Source: Novosphingobium sp.
Lineage (GTDB): Bacteria; Pseudomonadota; Alphaproteobacteria; Sphingomonadales; Sphingomonadaceae
Direction: 5' to 3'
NCBI GenBank assembly: GCA_029247785.1
Contig: JAQWKP010000293.1
Span: 1 to 40,212, forward strand
DNA length: 40,212 nt
The notes beneath the pieces were generated by a model. It saw only the letters and a list, made by a program, of their open reading frames with translations, did no database searches and was not told where the DNA came from. A program made the translations under genes and the position numbers. Below are positions 9,742-18,586 of this stretch, piece by piece. Position 1 is the first letter of the stretch. Each line of letters begins with the position of its first letter.

Positions 9742-9763
9742 ACGAATCCGGAGCGCCAATTCA

Positions 9764-10900
9764 ATGACAGATATCCGCCCTTTCACTCTCGCCATTCCCG
9801 ATGATCAGCTGGATGATCTCAATCGCCGGATCGATGCGACGCGCTGGCCGGACAAGGAGACCGTTGACGATTGGTCGCAGGGCACGCCGCTGGCGGCGCT
9901 GCGGGGCCTCGTCGAATATTGGCGCGATGGCTATGACTGGCGTGCCTGCGAAGCGCGGCTCAATGGTTTCGGTCAGTTCATCACCGAGGTCGATGGGCTC
10001 GACATCCATTTCCTGCATGTGAAATCGCCCCATCAGGGCGCCATGCCGCTTATCCTGACGCATGGCTGGCCCGGCTCGGTCATTGAGTTTCTGGACGTGA
10101 TCGCCCCGCTTGCCGATCCGGTGGCGCATGGGGGCAGGGCGGAAGATGCCTTTCACGTCGTCGTGCCCTCGCTGCCTGGATACGGCTTTTCGGCCAAGGC
10201 GACCGAGGCGGGCTGGAATATCGAGCGGATTGCTGCCGCCTGGCCCTTGCTGATGCGCAAGCTTGGCTATGATCGCTGGGTCGCGCAGGGCGGAGACTGG
10301 GGTGCAATCGTCACCAACCGCATCGGCTCTGACGCGCCGGAGGGTTGTGCGGGCATCCATGTCAACCTTGCGCTCGCCGGGCCGACTGAGGAAGATCAGA
10401 AGAACCCAACGCCGGAAGAGCTCAAGGCGTTCGAGCGGATGAAATATTACCAGGACTGGGATTCGGGCTATTCCAAGCAGCAGAGCACAAGGCCGCAATC
10501 GCTGGGCTATGGGCTGGTTGATTCGCCGGTCGGGCTGGCGGGCTGGATCTATGAGAAGATGTGGTCGTGGACTGACAACCAAGGCAAGCCCGAGGACGCA
10601 TTGTCCCGCGACACCATCCTCGACAACATCATGCTCTATTGGCTCACTGCCAGCGGTGCATCATCGGCCCGGCTCTATTGGGAGAGCTTCGGCCAGCTGA
10701 TCCCGGGCGATATCCTGATACCATCTGGCATCAGTAACTTCCCCAAGGAAATCAGCCGGTCACCGCGTCATTGGGTGGAGCGACGGTTGAAGAACCTCGT
10801 CTATTGGAACGATCTCGACAAGGGCGGCCACTTCGCTGCCTGGGAACAACCGGCAGTCTTCATCGACGAGGTGAGGAAGTGTTTCGCACTGATGCGGTGA
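9764..10900 (+). CDS. epoxide hydrolase (microsomal-type, EHN + alpha/beta hydrolase)
   Basis: 378 residues. The N-terminal 'epoxide hydrolase N-terminus' helix-rich lid (about 1-95, starting PFTLAIPDDQLDDLNRRI) is followed by an alpha/beta hydrolase domain. HGWPGS (100-105) forms the oxyanion hole. QGGDWG places the nucleophile at Asp178. GGHFAAWE near the C-terminus supplies the catalytic His (about 356). Reaction: hydrolysis of epoxides to vicinal diols through an ester intermediate, typical of the microsomal / juvenile-hormone EH family and of terpene-oxide hydrolases. GGAG precedes the ATG by about 12 bases. It lies alone on the plus strand between ilvC and leuA and looks like an insertion into the amino-acid cluster. 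Confidence 0.92.
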   Translation: MTDIRPFTLAIPDDQLDDLNRRIDATRWPDKETVDDWSQGTPLAALRGLVEYWRDGYDWRACEARLNGFGQFITEVDGLDIHFLHVKSPHQGAMPLILTHGWPGSVIEFLDVIAPLADPVAHGGRAEDAFHVVVPSLPGYGFSAKATEAGWNIERIAAAWPLLMRKLGYDRWVAQGGDWGAIVTNRIGSDAPEGCAGIHVNLALAGPTEEDQKNPTPEELKAFERMKYYQDWDSGYSKQQSTRPQSLGYGLVDSPVGLAGWIYEKMWSWTDNQGKPEDALSRDTILDNIMLYWLTASGASSARLYWESFGQLIPGDILIPSGISNFPKEISRSPRHWVERRLKNLVYWNDLDKGGHFAAWEQPAVFIDEVRKCFALMR

Positions 10901-10906
10901 GCCATG

Positions 10907-10943
10907 AAAAATGCCGCTCCCGCGTCGGCAGGAGCGGCATTTC
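10907..10943 (-). terminator. rho-independent terminator of ilvC (shared by convergent genes)
   Basis: ATGCCGCTCC (10911-10920) and GGAGCGGCAT (10931-10940) form a perfect 10-bp stem. On the minus strand it is followed by TTTTT, so it fits best as the end of the ilv operon. The convergent epoxide hydrolase ends just before it and may use it too. Confidence 0.75.
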
Positions 10944-10966
10944 GATGGCTAACAGCTCGTGAAAGC

Positions 10967-12016
<1,050 letters not shown>

Positions 12017-12559
12017 TCAGGAGTTCAATCCGGTGGGTAATCTATCGATGCTGACAGTGTTTTTGAGCTCGCGATATTCGATCATGCCTTCTTCGCCCTT
12101 GCTCTCAGTCCATTTTACCAAAGTCTCACGTTCAGCAATCAGCTCCATTTGCGGGACGGCGTAGCCGCAAGACGTCTGCACGGCATCGATATCGATGACG
12201 AAAATCTGTCGCACCCCAGGAAACTGGCCGAAGCGTTCGTGCAAATCCTGCCATTCCGCCGCTTGAGGTTTGACGCTCCGAGCATGCCCGTAGACGCGCA
12301 GGATCAGGGCATTGCGTCCAAATGAGCAAATCATCAAGGTGATTCGATCATCGACCAACACATGTGCGGCGGTCTCGTTGCCACTTCCGGTTAGGTCGAG
12401 ATAAGCGATTTGACTCGGTGAAAGCACTCGCAACGTATCCATACCCTTGGGGCTCAAGTTGATACGGCCCTGCGGCGCAGCCGTCGTAACGAAAAATACT
12501 GGAGCAGCCGTCAACGCCTGCTCGTGAGCTGGTTCAAGCGCATCAAACATTTCAGCCAT
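12017..12559 (-). CDS. pyridoxamine 5'-phosphate oxidase-family (FMN-binding split-barrel) protein
   Basis: 180 residues. The N-terminal PVFFVTTAAPQGRINLSPKG and the following LSPSQIAYLDLTGSGNETAAH are typical of the PPOX / general stress FMN-binding split barrel. The GSGNET turn and the strand ITLMICSFGRNALILRVYGHA fit FMN-contacting elements. The family includes flavin-dependent reductases, F420- or heme-binding members and true PNPOx. This one lacks enough signature to be PdxH. It has a strong ribosome binding site (GGGAGGG). It sits inside the ilv operon between ilvN and ilvC with gaps of 39 and 30 bp, an odd place for a protein with no known role in branched-chain synthesis. Confidence 0.85.
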   Translation of the reverse strand: MAEMFDALEPAHEQALTAAPVFFVTTAAPQGRINLSPKGMDTLRVLSPSQIAYLDLTGSGNETAAHVLVDDRITLMICSFGRNALILRVYGHARSVKPQAAEWQDLHERFGQFPGVRQIFVIDIDAVQTSCGYAVPQMELIAERETLVKWTESKGEEGMIEYRELKNTVSIDRLPTGLNS

Positions 12560-12598
12560 GTGGGTTCCCTCCCGCAGTCGTATCTGGCTGCCGGGACT

Positions 12599-13117
12599 TC
12601 AAGCCGCCTCGGCTCCCCGCATCATGCCGACGATGCCGGTGCGGCCGACTTCGACCAGCCCCAATTCACGCATCAGTCCGATGAAACTGTCGATTTTGTC
12701 GGGGACACCAGTGAGTTCAAAGACAAAGCTCGAGGTCGTGGAATCGACCACTCTGGCGCGAAACACATCGGCAAGTCGCAATGCTTCGACGCGCTTTTCG
12801 CCGGTGCCGGCAACCTTGATCAGAGCCAGCTCGCGTTCAAGGTGGGGACCAAGCGCGGTGAGGTCGACCACCTTGTGGACCGGCACCAACCGCTCCAGCT
12901 GCGCTTCGATCTGGTCGATCTGTGCTGGAGGGCCTCGTGTGACGATGGTGATCCGGCTGACCGCATGGTTATCGGTGATGTCGGCGACTGTCAGGCTGTC
13001 GATATTGTAGCCGCGCGAGGTGAACAGCCCCGCAATCTTGGCGAGAATACCCGATTCGTTGTCGACCAGCACGGTGAGGACGTGACGTTCCGACGTTTCG
13101 TGTTTGATTTTCATCAT
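12599..13117 (-). CDS. ilvN: acetolactate synthase small (regulatory) subunit
   Basis: 172 residues, the usual size of IlvN/IlvH. The N-terminal ACT domain (HVLTVLVDNESGILAKIAGL, then RGYNIDSLTV) binds valine for feedback inhibition. The C-terminal ALS_ss_C domain has RELALIKV and FELTGVPDKIDSFIGLM. It activates the catalytic subunit IlvB. Its start overlaps the stop of the 71-codon gene (ATGA at 13117-13114). A second ATG immediately follows the first. Both IlvB and IlvN are encoded here, so a complete acetohydroxyacid synthase can be made. Confidence 0.96.
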   Translation of the reverse strand: MMKIKHETSERHVLTVLVDNESGILAKIAGLFTSRGYNIDSLTVADITDNHAVSRITIVTRGPPAQIDQIEAQLERLVPVHKVVDLTALGPHLERELALIKVAGTGEKRVEALRLADVFRARVVDSTTSSFVFELTGVPDKIDSFIGLMRELGLVEVGRTGIVGMMRGAEAA

Positions 13118-13329
13118 TGCCTGATTTCTTTCACGGCCTCTATCCAGTCAGCCCATTGTGCCGGGTCCATTGTCTTAGTCGGACCTAGTTCTTCACCATA
13201 TTGCATTGAACCAAGAAGACTTGCGATTTGATCGTCAGTTTTGAGGCCTCGACGCCAATATTCCTCCAGAAACTGAAACATAGCGCGGTAAGCGTCACCC
13301 AAAGTTATCTGGCTGCCTTCATCCATCAC
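13114..13329 (-). CDS. small acidic protein of unknown function inside the ilv operon
   Basis: 71 residues, rich in Asp, Glu and aromatic residues, and probably all helical. Features are AMFQFLEEYWRRG, LLGSMQYGEELG, and DPAQWADWIEAV near the C-terminus. I recognise no function. The pattern resembles small stand-alone proteins found widely in proteobacteria. It is wedged between ilvB and ilvN with overlaps at both ends: GTG at 13329 inside the ilvB stop (or ATG at 13326, which shares its A with TGA), and its stop inside the ilvN start. AAGG lies upstream. The tight coupling on both sides and the intact frame argue that it is a real gene. A link to AHAS assembly is only a guess. Confidence 0.75.
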   Translation of the reverse strand: MMDEGSQITLGDAYRAMFQFLEEYWRRGLKTDDQIASLLGSMQYGEELGPTKTMDPAQWADWIEAVKEIRQ

Positions 13330-15068
13330 ACCAGTGCCTTGGCTTCATCGTCCATGGTGCCAGCCACGGTGTCGCCATAAAGGATCATCTCGACATGCGA
13401 AGCGCCCGAAGGAATCATCGGGAAGCAATTGGCCTCATCAGACACGCAGCAATCGACGATGACCGGGCCGGGATGGTCGATCATCGCCCTGATGCCATCA
13501 TCGAGCTGGCTGACATTCTCTAGGCGTAGTCCCTTCCAGCCATAGGCTTCGGCGAGTTTGACGAAATCCGGCAGGCTGTCCGAATAGCTTTGCGAATAGC
13601 GGCTTTCATAGGTCAGCTCTTGCCACTGGCGGACCATGCCCATCCAGCGGTTATTGAGGATGAAAACCTTGATCGGCAGGCGATACTGCGTGGCCGTGCC
13701 CATTTCCTGAATGTTCATCTGGATCGAGGCATCGCCGGCGATGTCGATCACCAGATCGTCTGGATTGCCAAGCTGCGCGCCGATCGCGGCGGGCATGCCA
13801 TAGCCCATTGTGCCGAGGCCCCCCGAGGTCAGCCAGCGGTTCGGCTCGAAGAATTGATAGTGCTGCGCGGCCCACATCTGATGCTGCCCGACCTCGGTGG
13901 AGATGATCGGGTTGCGGTCTTTTGTCAGCTCATAGAGCCGCTGCACCGCGAGTTGCGGCATGATCTCGATATCGGATTTGGGGAAGGCGAGGCTGTCACG
14001 GGTTCGCCATTCGTCGATCCGCGCTTTCCAGGCAGAGAGGTCGGCAGGTTTGCGCTTGCCCCAAGCTTCGAGCAGCTGGGCGAGCACCGTTGCGCAGTCG
14101 CCGACGATCGGTAGGTCGACGGGCACCACCTTATTGATCGAGCTGCGGTCAATATCGATGTGGATCTTGGTCGAATTCGGCGCGAAAGCATCGAGCCGTC
14201 CGGTCACCCGGTCATCGAAGCGCGCGCCGATACAGACGATCAGATCCGCCTGGTTCATCGCCAGGTTCGCCTCATAGGTCCCGTGCATGCCTAGCATGCC
14301 GAGCCAATCGGGATGGTCCGCAGGGAAGGAACCAAGGCCCATCAGCGTGGTCGTCAGCGGTGCGCCGGTTTTTGCCTGAAGCTCGCGCAATAGCTCCGTC
14401 GCCCGGGGGCCGGAATTGACCACCCCGCCGCCGGTGTAGAACACCGGAGCCTTGGCATTGGCGATCAGTTCGATGGCTTGTGCAATCTCGTCCGCGCTGC
14501 CCTCTGTTCGGGGCGTGTAGCGGTTGCGTCGCTGCGGGGCGCCATCGTGCAATGTGGCCGATGCGACCTGCACGTCCTTGGGAATATCGATCAGCACCGG
14601 GCCGGGGCGTCCGGTAGTTGCGATCTGGAATGCCTCGTCGATCGTTGCCGCCAGCTCGGCAGGGTCCTTCACGAGATAATTATGCTTGGTGCAGTGGCGC
14701 GAAATGCCAACGGTATCGGCTTCCTGGAACGCGTCTGAGCCGATCAGATTGGTCGCGACCTGTCCCGTGATGACCACCAGCGGGATCGAATCGAGGAAGG
14801 CATCGGCGACGCCGGTCATGGCATTGGTTGCGCCGGGGCCGGATGTGACAAGCACGACGCCGGGCTTCCCGGTCGAGCGGGCATAGCCTTCGGCGGCATG
14901 GGCCGCGCCGGCTTCATGGCGCACCAGGATGTGCCGGATGCGCTCATCTCCGAACAAGGAATCGTAGATCGGCAACACCGCCCCACCAGGATAGCCGAAC
15001 ACGAATTCGACACCCTGTTTGACGAGGCCTTCGACCAGTATTTCCGCGCCGCTGCGCTCTTCGCTCAC
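13326..15068 (-). CDS. ilvB: acetolactate synthase (AHAS) large catalytic subunit
   Basis: 580 residues from the chosen start. It forms acetolactate from two pyruvates using thiamine diphosphate (ThDP), Mg and FAD. FGYPGGAVLPIYD and the catalytic Glu in RHEAGAAHAAEGYA are near the N-terminus. The central FAD region has FDDRVTGR. The ThDP motif GDASIQMN...NN is in the C-terminal domain (GDASIQMNIQEMG then FILNNRWMGMVRQW). The GTG at 15068 is preferred because AAGGAAG lies just before it and the protein then begins SEERSGAEILVEGL, as in relatives; an in-frame TTG at 15125 has no such support. It leads the ilv operon. A 29-bp perfect palindrome lies upstream. Confidence 0.96.
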   Translation of the reverse strand: MSEERSGAEILVEGLVKQGVEFVFGYPGGAVLPIYDSLFGDERIRHILVRHEAGAAHAAEGYARSTGKPGVVLVTSGPGATNAMTGVADAFLDSIPLVVITGQVATNLIGSDAFQEADTVGISRHCTKHNYLVKDPAELAATIDEAFQIATTGRPGPVLIDIPKDVQVASATLHDGAPQRRNRYTPRTEGSADEIAQAIELIANAKAPVFYTGGGVVNSGPRATELLRELQAKTGAPLTTTLMGLGSFPADHPDWLGMLGMHGTYEANLAMNQADLIVCIGARFDDRVTGRLDAFAPNSTKIHIDIDRSSINKVVPVDLPIVGDCATVLAQLLEAWGKRKPADLSAWKARIDEWRTRDSLAFPKSDIEIMPQLAVQRLYELTKDRNPIISTEVGQHQMWAAQHYQFFEPNRWLTSGGLGTMGYGMPAAIGAQLGNPDDLVIDIAGDASIQMNIQEMGTATQYRLPIKVFILNNRWMGMVRQWQELTYESRYSQSYSDSLPDFVKLAEAYGWKGLRLENVSQLDDGIRAMIDHPGPVIVDCCVSDEANCFPMIPSGASHVEMILYGDTVAGTMDDEAKALV

Positions 15069-15110
15069 GTCTGCTTCCTTCGTTATGTCCGCGGGCTCTC
15101 TAATGCCATC

Positions 15111-15139
15111 GACCCGGCACGGCAATGCCGTGCCGGGTC
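15111..15139 (-). promoter_or_regulatory. 29-bp perfect palindrome between miaA and ilvB (possible attenuator/terminator)
   Basis: Fourteen bases on each side of position 15125 are exact reverse complements (GACCCGGCACGGCA / TGCCGTGCCGGGTC). In RNA this gives a very stable hairpin 43-71 bases upstream of the ilvB start and shortly after the miaA stop. No run of U follows on the minus strand, so it is not a textbook intrinsic terminator. It could end miaA transcripts with Rho, attenuate ilvB, or bind a protein. A six-codon frame (M-T-Y-L-I-T) overlaps the miaA stop just before it. Confidence 0.5.
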
Positions 15140-15172
15140 TGCAAGGAGCGCGGGATTAGGTGATTAAATATG

Positions 15173-16156
15173 TCATGTCAATTGCCAATACCGTAATATT
15201 ATTTCATAATTATCACCAGAGACAAAATTATCATATTCAATTCGAGGCCAGTCAGCCGGAGGCTGATTCCTGAACCATGTGAATTGGCGCTTGGCATAGT
15301 TGCGCGTGGCCTGGGCAGCGCGGCTCTCGGCTTCCTGCAAGTCCCAGTCGCCAGCCAATAGTCCGGCGATTTCCGGCACGCCGATCGCCCGCATCACTGG
15401 CAACTTGGGATCGAGACCTCGTGCCAGCAGCGTTTCGACCTCTGCAATCGCACCGCGTTCCAGCATCCCAGCGAAACGCTTGTCGCAACGTTGGTAGAGG
15501 GTCTGGCGTTCGGGAAGCAGGATGGCTGCCGACAGGGCGACATCGTCGCCGATACCGCCCACCTTCTCGGCCTGCCAATCACCCAGGGTTTTTCCGGTCG
15601 AGCGGACGACTTCCAGCGCCCTTGTGATGCGATTGGTGTCATTTGGTGCAAGAATGGTGGCGCGTTGGTGGTCTTCTCGTGACAGGGCGGCATAGGCCTC
15701 GTCGACCGACATGGCGCGCACTTCCGCCCGGATCTCCGGTGCAATCTGAGGAACCGGGGCAATGCCATCAAGCAGGGTTCGCAGATAAAGCCCGGTTCCG
15801 CCGACCAGGATCGGCAAAGATCCTTCATCGTGCAATGTCGCGATCTCCTCGCGCGCCCTGGCAGCCCAGTCTGGCGCCGAACAGGCCTCCGCCCCGTCCC
15901 ATGTTCCGAACAGGCGGTGCTCAATTCCTTGCATTTCCTGCGTGGTGGGCCTTGCGCTGAGCACCGCCAGATCACGATAAACCTGAGCGCTGTCGGCATT
16001 GAGGATCACAGTGTGTTGGCCGGCTTCCTTCAGCGCCAGCGCAGCTTGCACGGCAACATCGCTCTTGCCGCTTGCCGTTGGCCCTGCAATGAGCGCGAGC
16101 GGCGGCTTCGCCTCGGGCGCGCCGCTCGTAAATGCAGGGGAATTCTCGGTGCTCAT
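15173..16156 (-). CDS. miaA: tRNA dimethylallyltransferase
   Basis: 327 residues from the chosen start. It adds a dimethylallyl group to A37 of tRNAs reading UNN codons. The P-loop is ALIAGPTASGKSDVA. DSAQVYR, the VGGTGLY segment, RITRALEV and the C-terminal RNYAKRQFTWFRNQ are all MiaA signatures. ATG 16156 is the last usable start before the P-loop strand, so the coding region must reach at least this far. It therefore overlaps the 5' end of the divergent serB gene. The ilv operon follows on the same strand after a strong palindrome. Confidence 0.96.
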   Translation of the reverse strand: MSTENSPAFTSGAPEAKPPLALIAGPTASGKSDVAVQAALALKEAGQHTVILNADSAQVYRDLAVLSARPTTQEMQGIEHRLFGTWDGAEACSAPDWAARAREEIATLHDEGSLPILVGGTGLYLRTLLDGIAPVPQIAPEIRAEVRAMSVDEAYAALSREDHQRATILAPNDTNRITRALEVVRSTGKTLGDWQAEKVGGIGDDVALSAAILLPERQTLYQRCDKRFAGMLERGAIAEVETLLARGLDPKLPVMRAIGVPEIAGLLAGDWDLQEAESRAAQATRNYAKRQFTWFRNQPPADWPRIEYDNFVSGDNYEIILRYWQLT

Positions 16157-17057
16157 CGCCCGGCTGATAGCAGACAAGCAGAAACTGCAAACACAGTTCA
16201 CGGTAGCCTATCCGAAGTTGGTTGAGCTTGGTTTCGCAGCGAGCATGATTCTGGAAGCTGATTACCGCGAGCGCGCGATGTTCGAGCTCACTTTCCATTT
16301 TGACGAGGAGTTGTCGAATCAGGCCAACGAGCACATTCTTAAGGGAATGCTTGACGAGCATTTCGCGCCGCTCGACATTCTAGTGTCAGATAGCGGTTTC
16401 GACATTCCCCGCCTGTTCATCTCCGACATGGATTCGACCATGATAGGCCAGGAATGTATCGATGAGCTTGCCGATTTTGCCGGGCTCAAGCCGCAGATTG
16501 CCGCGATCACCGAGCGGGCGATGCAGGGCGAGCTCGATTTTGAAGCAGCGCTGAGGGAACGCGTCGGGCTGCTGCGCGGTCTGTCGGAAGGTGCAATCCG
16601 CGAATGTCTCGATAGCCGCATCTCGCCTATGGCGGGCGCGAAGACGCTGGTGGCTACGCTCAAGGCGAAAGGCTGCCGCACCGTGCTGGTGACGGGCGGC
16701 TTCCATCATTTCGCTGACCCGGTGGCCGAAATGCTTGGCTTCGACCATGTTGTCGGCAATCGGCTCGAGATCAATGATGGCTCGCTGACTGGTGGGTTGG
16801 TCGGCCCGATCACGGACAGCGCGGTTAAGAAGGCAACGCTGCTCGCCGAAATGGCGGAATTGGGCGATGGCGCGACGAGCCTCGCTACGGGTGATGGTGC
16901 CAATGACATTCCGATGCTTGAGGCTGCGACCTATGGCATGGCCTATTACGCCAAGCCCAAGGCGCGCGCCGCTGCTGACGGCTGGATCGATCGAGGCGAT
17001 CTCACCACCATTCTGCAGCTCCTGGGAATTCCCCAGAGCGAATGGGTGAGCGGGTAG
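16149..17057 (+). CDS. serB: phosphoserine phosphatase
   Basis: 302 residues. It removes phosphate from phosphoserine in the last step of serine synthesis. An N-terminal ACT-like region (1-80) is followed by the HAD core: DMDST (93-97) with nucleophile Asp93, TGGFHHFA for motif II, the conserved Lys in DSAVKKATLL, and GDGANDIPML for the acidic motif. GTG at 16149 is chosen because the protein then begins VLIARLIAD, as SerB of related bacteria does, and AGGGG lies about 8 bases upstream. This start is inside the first codons of divergent miaA, so the two coding regions overlap by 8 bp head to head. Confidence 0.95.
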   Translation: MLIARLIADKQKLQTQFTVAYPKLVELGFAASMILEADYRERAMFELTFHFDEELSNQANEHILKGMLDEHFAPLDILVSDSGFDIPRLFISDMDSTMIGQECIDELADFAGLKPQIAAITERAMQGELDFEAALRERVGLLRGLSEGAIRECLDSRISPMAGAKTLVATLKAKGCRTVLVTGGFHHFADPVAEMLGFDHVVGNRLEINDGSLTGGLVGPITDSAVKKATLLAEMAELGDGATSLATGDGANDIPMLEAATYGMAYYAKPKARAAADGWIDRGDLTTILQLLGIPQSEWVSG

Positions 17058-17060
17058 CGG

Positions 17061-18398
17061 CTACCAGCCGAAGCGCTTCATCACGCTGCGGCGGCGCTTG
17101 GTCACCTCAATCTTGCGTTGTTCTGGCGTGATGACCGGCGTTCCACCCGGCAATTGATTGCGCAGTTCGGACAATCCGACGCGCGTGATTGTGGGCAACG
17201 CAAAGCTCTCGGTCTTATATGCGCGAAGCAGCACCGATCCGGTCGGTATACCGGCGGGATCGAGCCAGTTGGGGACTCCGGGGTCGCTGAGCGAGAGCAC
17301 TGCGCGGAATTTGCCATCCGCATCGGTCACCGCCTGCTGCATGTTGATCGAGCTGCTGTGGAAGGCATAATCGGTGGTCTGGCCCCAGATCGTGCCGAGC
17401 TGGAGGCCCCAATAGCGCCCCTTGATCGGGTCCATCTCGATAATCAGCGCTTCGCCGGGCTCCACCTCATATTGCGTGTTCGCCCAATTGCCGAGCGGAT
17501 TGCCGCCTTCCTTCTGTCCGCCGACGGTCCAGACGAATTTGTTGCGAACGGGTGGCCAAGCAACATCGGCAGGCTTCTCGCCGAATTTCGCACCTGCCGC
17601 GCTGCGCAGGGCGAATTCGAAATTATAGGCGACATAGCGGGTGGCCTTGGCGATCCGCTCGGCCAATTCCTCTTCATCGGGATAGATCGGCGCATTGTCC
17701 TCGCCATCGAGCAGTTCGATATGCAGTTCGAGCGGCGTGTCCTTGTCCCAGTCATATAGGGTTTCGCGCGTGGCGATGAATGTCCTGTGCTTGGTGGGGT
17801 CGGTCTTCAACCAGACTTGATCCTTCGCGTCTGATGGAGGGCTAGGGCCGAGGAAGAATTCGAAACTGCCATCTTCTTCTATCGCCAGATCGTCGAAATC
17901 GAGATTGTGTATGATCGCCATATCGTCTTCGGCCCAGAAGCCGTTGGAAACCTGGAATGTCGACCACGGATTGCTGCGCAGATTGCCATAGACGCGGTAG
18001 CTGCGCGCGCCGTCGATGAAGCCATTGCGATAAAAGAAGTCCGGATTGGGCATGCCCCAGGACAGTTCAAGCGGCAGAAAGTAAGTGTGCGTATAGAGCA
18101 CCGGAAAAGCCGTGCGCGGGGCGACATAGAAATTGAAGGCAACCGGTTCCTGCGCCTGCAGATAATAGAGTGCCTGCGCGCGCAGCTGCGGATCGGCAGC
18201 GGCCGGGGTGGCGAGGAAGCGCTGCCAGTATGTGTCCAGCGTCTCACGATAGCGCCGCCAGGCCGCGTAGGCGGGGGAGGCGGGGTCTGCCGCTTCGACG
18301 GACGGGGGAGGGGCTGGTTCGGCGGCGAGCTGTGAAGGCATCGAACCGACCATGAAGCCGGATAGGCAGAGCGACATTAGCGCCTTGCGGAATGTCAT
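17061..18398 (-). CDS. exported DUF1254/DUF1214-type protein
   Basis: 445 residues with a signal peptide at the N-terminus (basic start, hydrophobic stretch to about residue 22, Ala-rich cleavage region). The C-terminal part carries the DUF1214 pattern: GRYWGLQLGTIWGQ, YAFHSSSINMQQA, and DPGVPNWLDPAGIPTGSVLLR. The preceding part has FYRNGFIDGARSYRVYG and a WSTFQVSNGFW segment. The biochemical role of the family is unsettled. In sphingomonads and actinobacteria such genes are often near steroid or hydrocarbon degradation genes, which fits the neighbourhood. AGAGGAG precedes the ATG. It converges on serB with a 3-bp gap and has its own upstream region containing a small palindrome. Confidence 0.85.
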   Translation of the reverse strand: MTFRKALMSLCLSGFMVGSMPSQLAAEPAPPPSVEAADPASPAYAAWRRYRETLDTYWQRFLATPAAADPQLRAQALYYLQAQEPVAFNFYVAPRTAFPVLYTHTYFLPLELSWGMPNPDFFYRNGFIDGARSYRVYGNLRSNPWSTFQVSNGFWAEDDMAIIHNLDFDDLAIEEDGSFEFFLGPSPPSDAKDQVWLKTDPTKHRTFIATRETLYDWDKDTPLELHIELLDGEDNAPIYPDEEELAERIAKATRYVAYNFEFALRSAAGAKFGEKPADVAWPPVRNKFVWTVGGQKEGGNPLGNWANTQYEVEPGEALIIEMDPIKGRYWGLQLGTIWGQTTDYAFHSSSINMQQAVTDADGKFRAVLSLSDPGVPNWLDPAGIPTGSVLLRAYKTESFALPTITRVGLSELRNQLPGGTPVITPEQRKIEVTKRRRSVMKRFGW

Positions 18399-18477
18399 GC
18401 AGGTCTCTCCTCTGAGGAAAGATTATGGGCGTACTCAACTGGCGGCAAGTATTACGGTCATGAGCGACGGATTGGGG

Positions 18478-18492
18478 TGTGTAATCTACACA
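18478..18492 (-). promoter_or_regulatory. short palindrome upstream of the DUF1214 gene
   Basis: TGTGTA-ATC-TACACA is a perfect 6-bp inverted repeat with a 3-base centre, 80 bp upstream of the DUF1214-type gene start. The size and symmetry suit a dimeric repressor site. No cognate regulator gene is nearby. Confidence 0.25.
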
Positions 18493-18504
18493 TCCACCAG
18501 CACA

Positions 18505-18581
18505 CCGTCATTCCGGCGAAAGCCGGAATCCAGATTGCGGTGCTTCCCGTTCTGGCCCTCGGCCTGCGCCGGGGTGACAGG
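18505..18581. repeat. dispersed-type palindromic repeat (REP-like) with GAAA-capped hairpin
   Basis: An inner perfect hairpin TTCCGGC-GAAA-GCCGGAA (18511-18528) is embedded in a larger imperfect inverted repeat: GTCATTCCGGC at the left end pairs with GCCGGGGTGAC at the right end. The 'GTCATTCCGGCGAAAGCCGGAATCC' type of sequence is a widespread intergenic repeat in proteobacterial genomes. It lies 5 bp past the purL stop and may stabilise or end the purL mRNA. Only one copy is visible in the window. Confidence 0.75.
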
Positions 18582-18586
18582 CAGAA

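Noticed and set aside
9536..9763. Possible leucine attenuation leader before leuA
   Set aside because: No short frame with a run of Leu codons and no terminator/antiterminator pair was found on the minus strand.
9761..10582. 273-codon minus-strand frame opposite the epoxide hydrolase
   Set aside because: The plus strand encodes a complete epoxide hydrolase with all catalytic motifs; the minus-strand frame is a shadow rich in Arg and Pro.
12017..12559. Calling the split-barrel protein PdxH
   Set aside because: It lacks the C-terminal PdxH signature and is shorter than PNP oxidase; only the general PPOX/FMN split-barrel family is supported.
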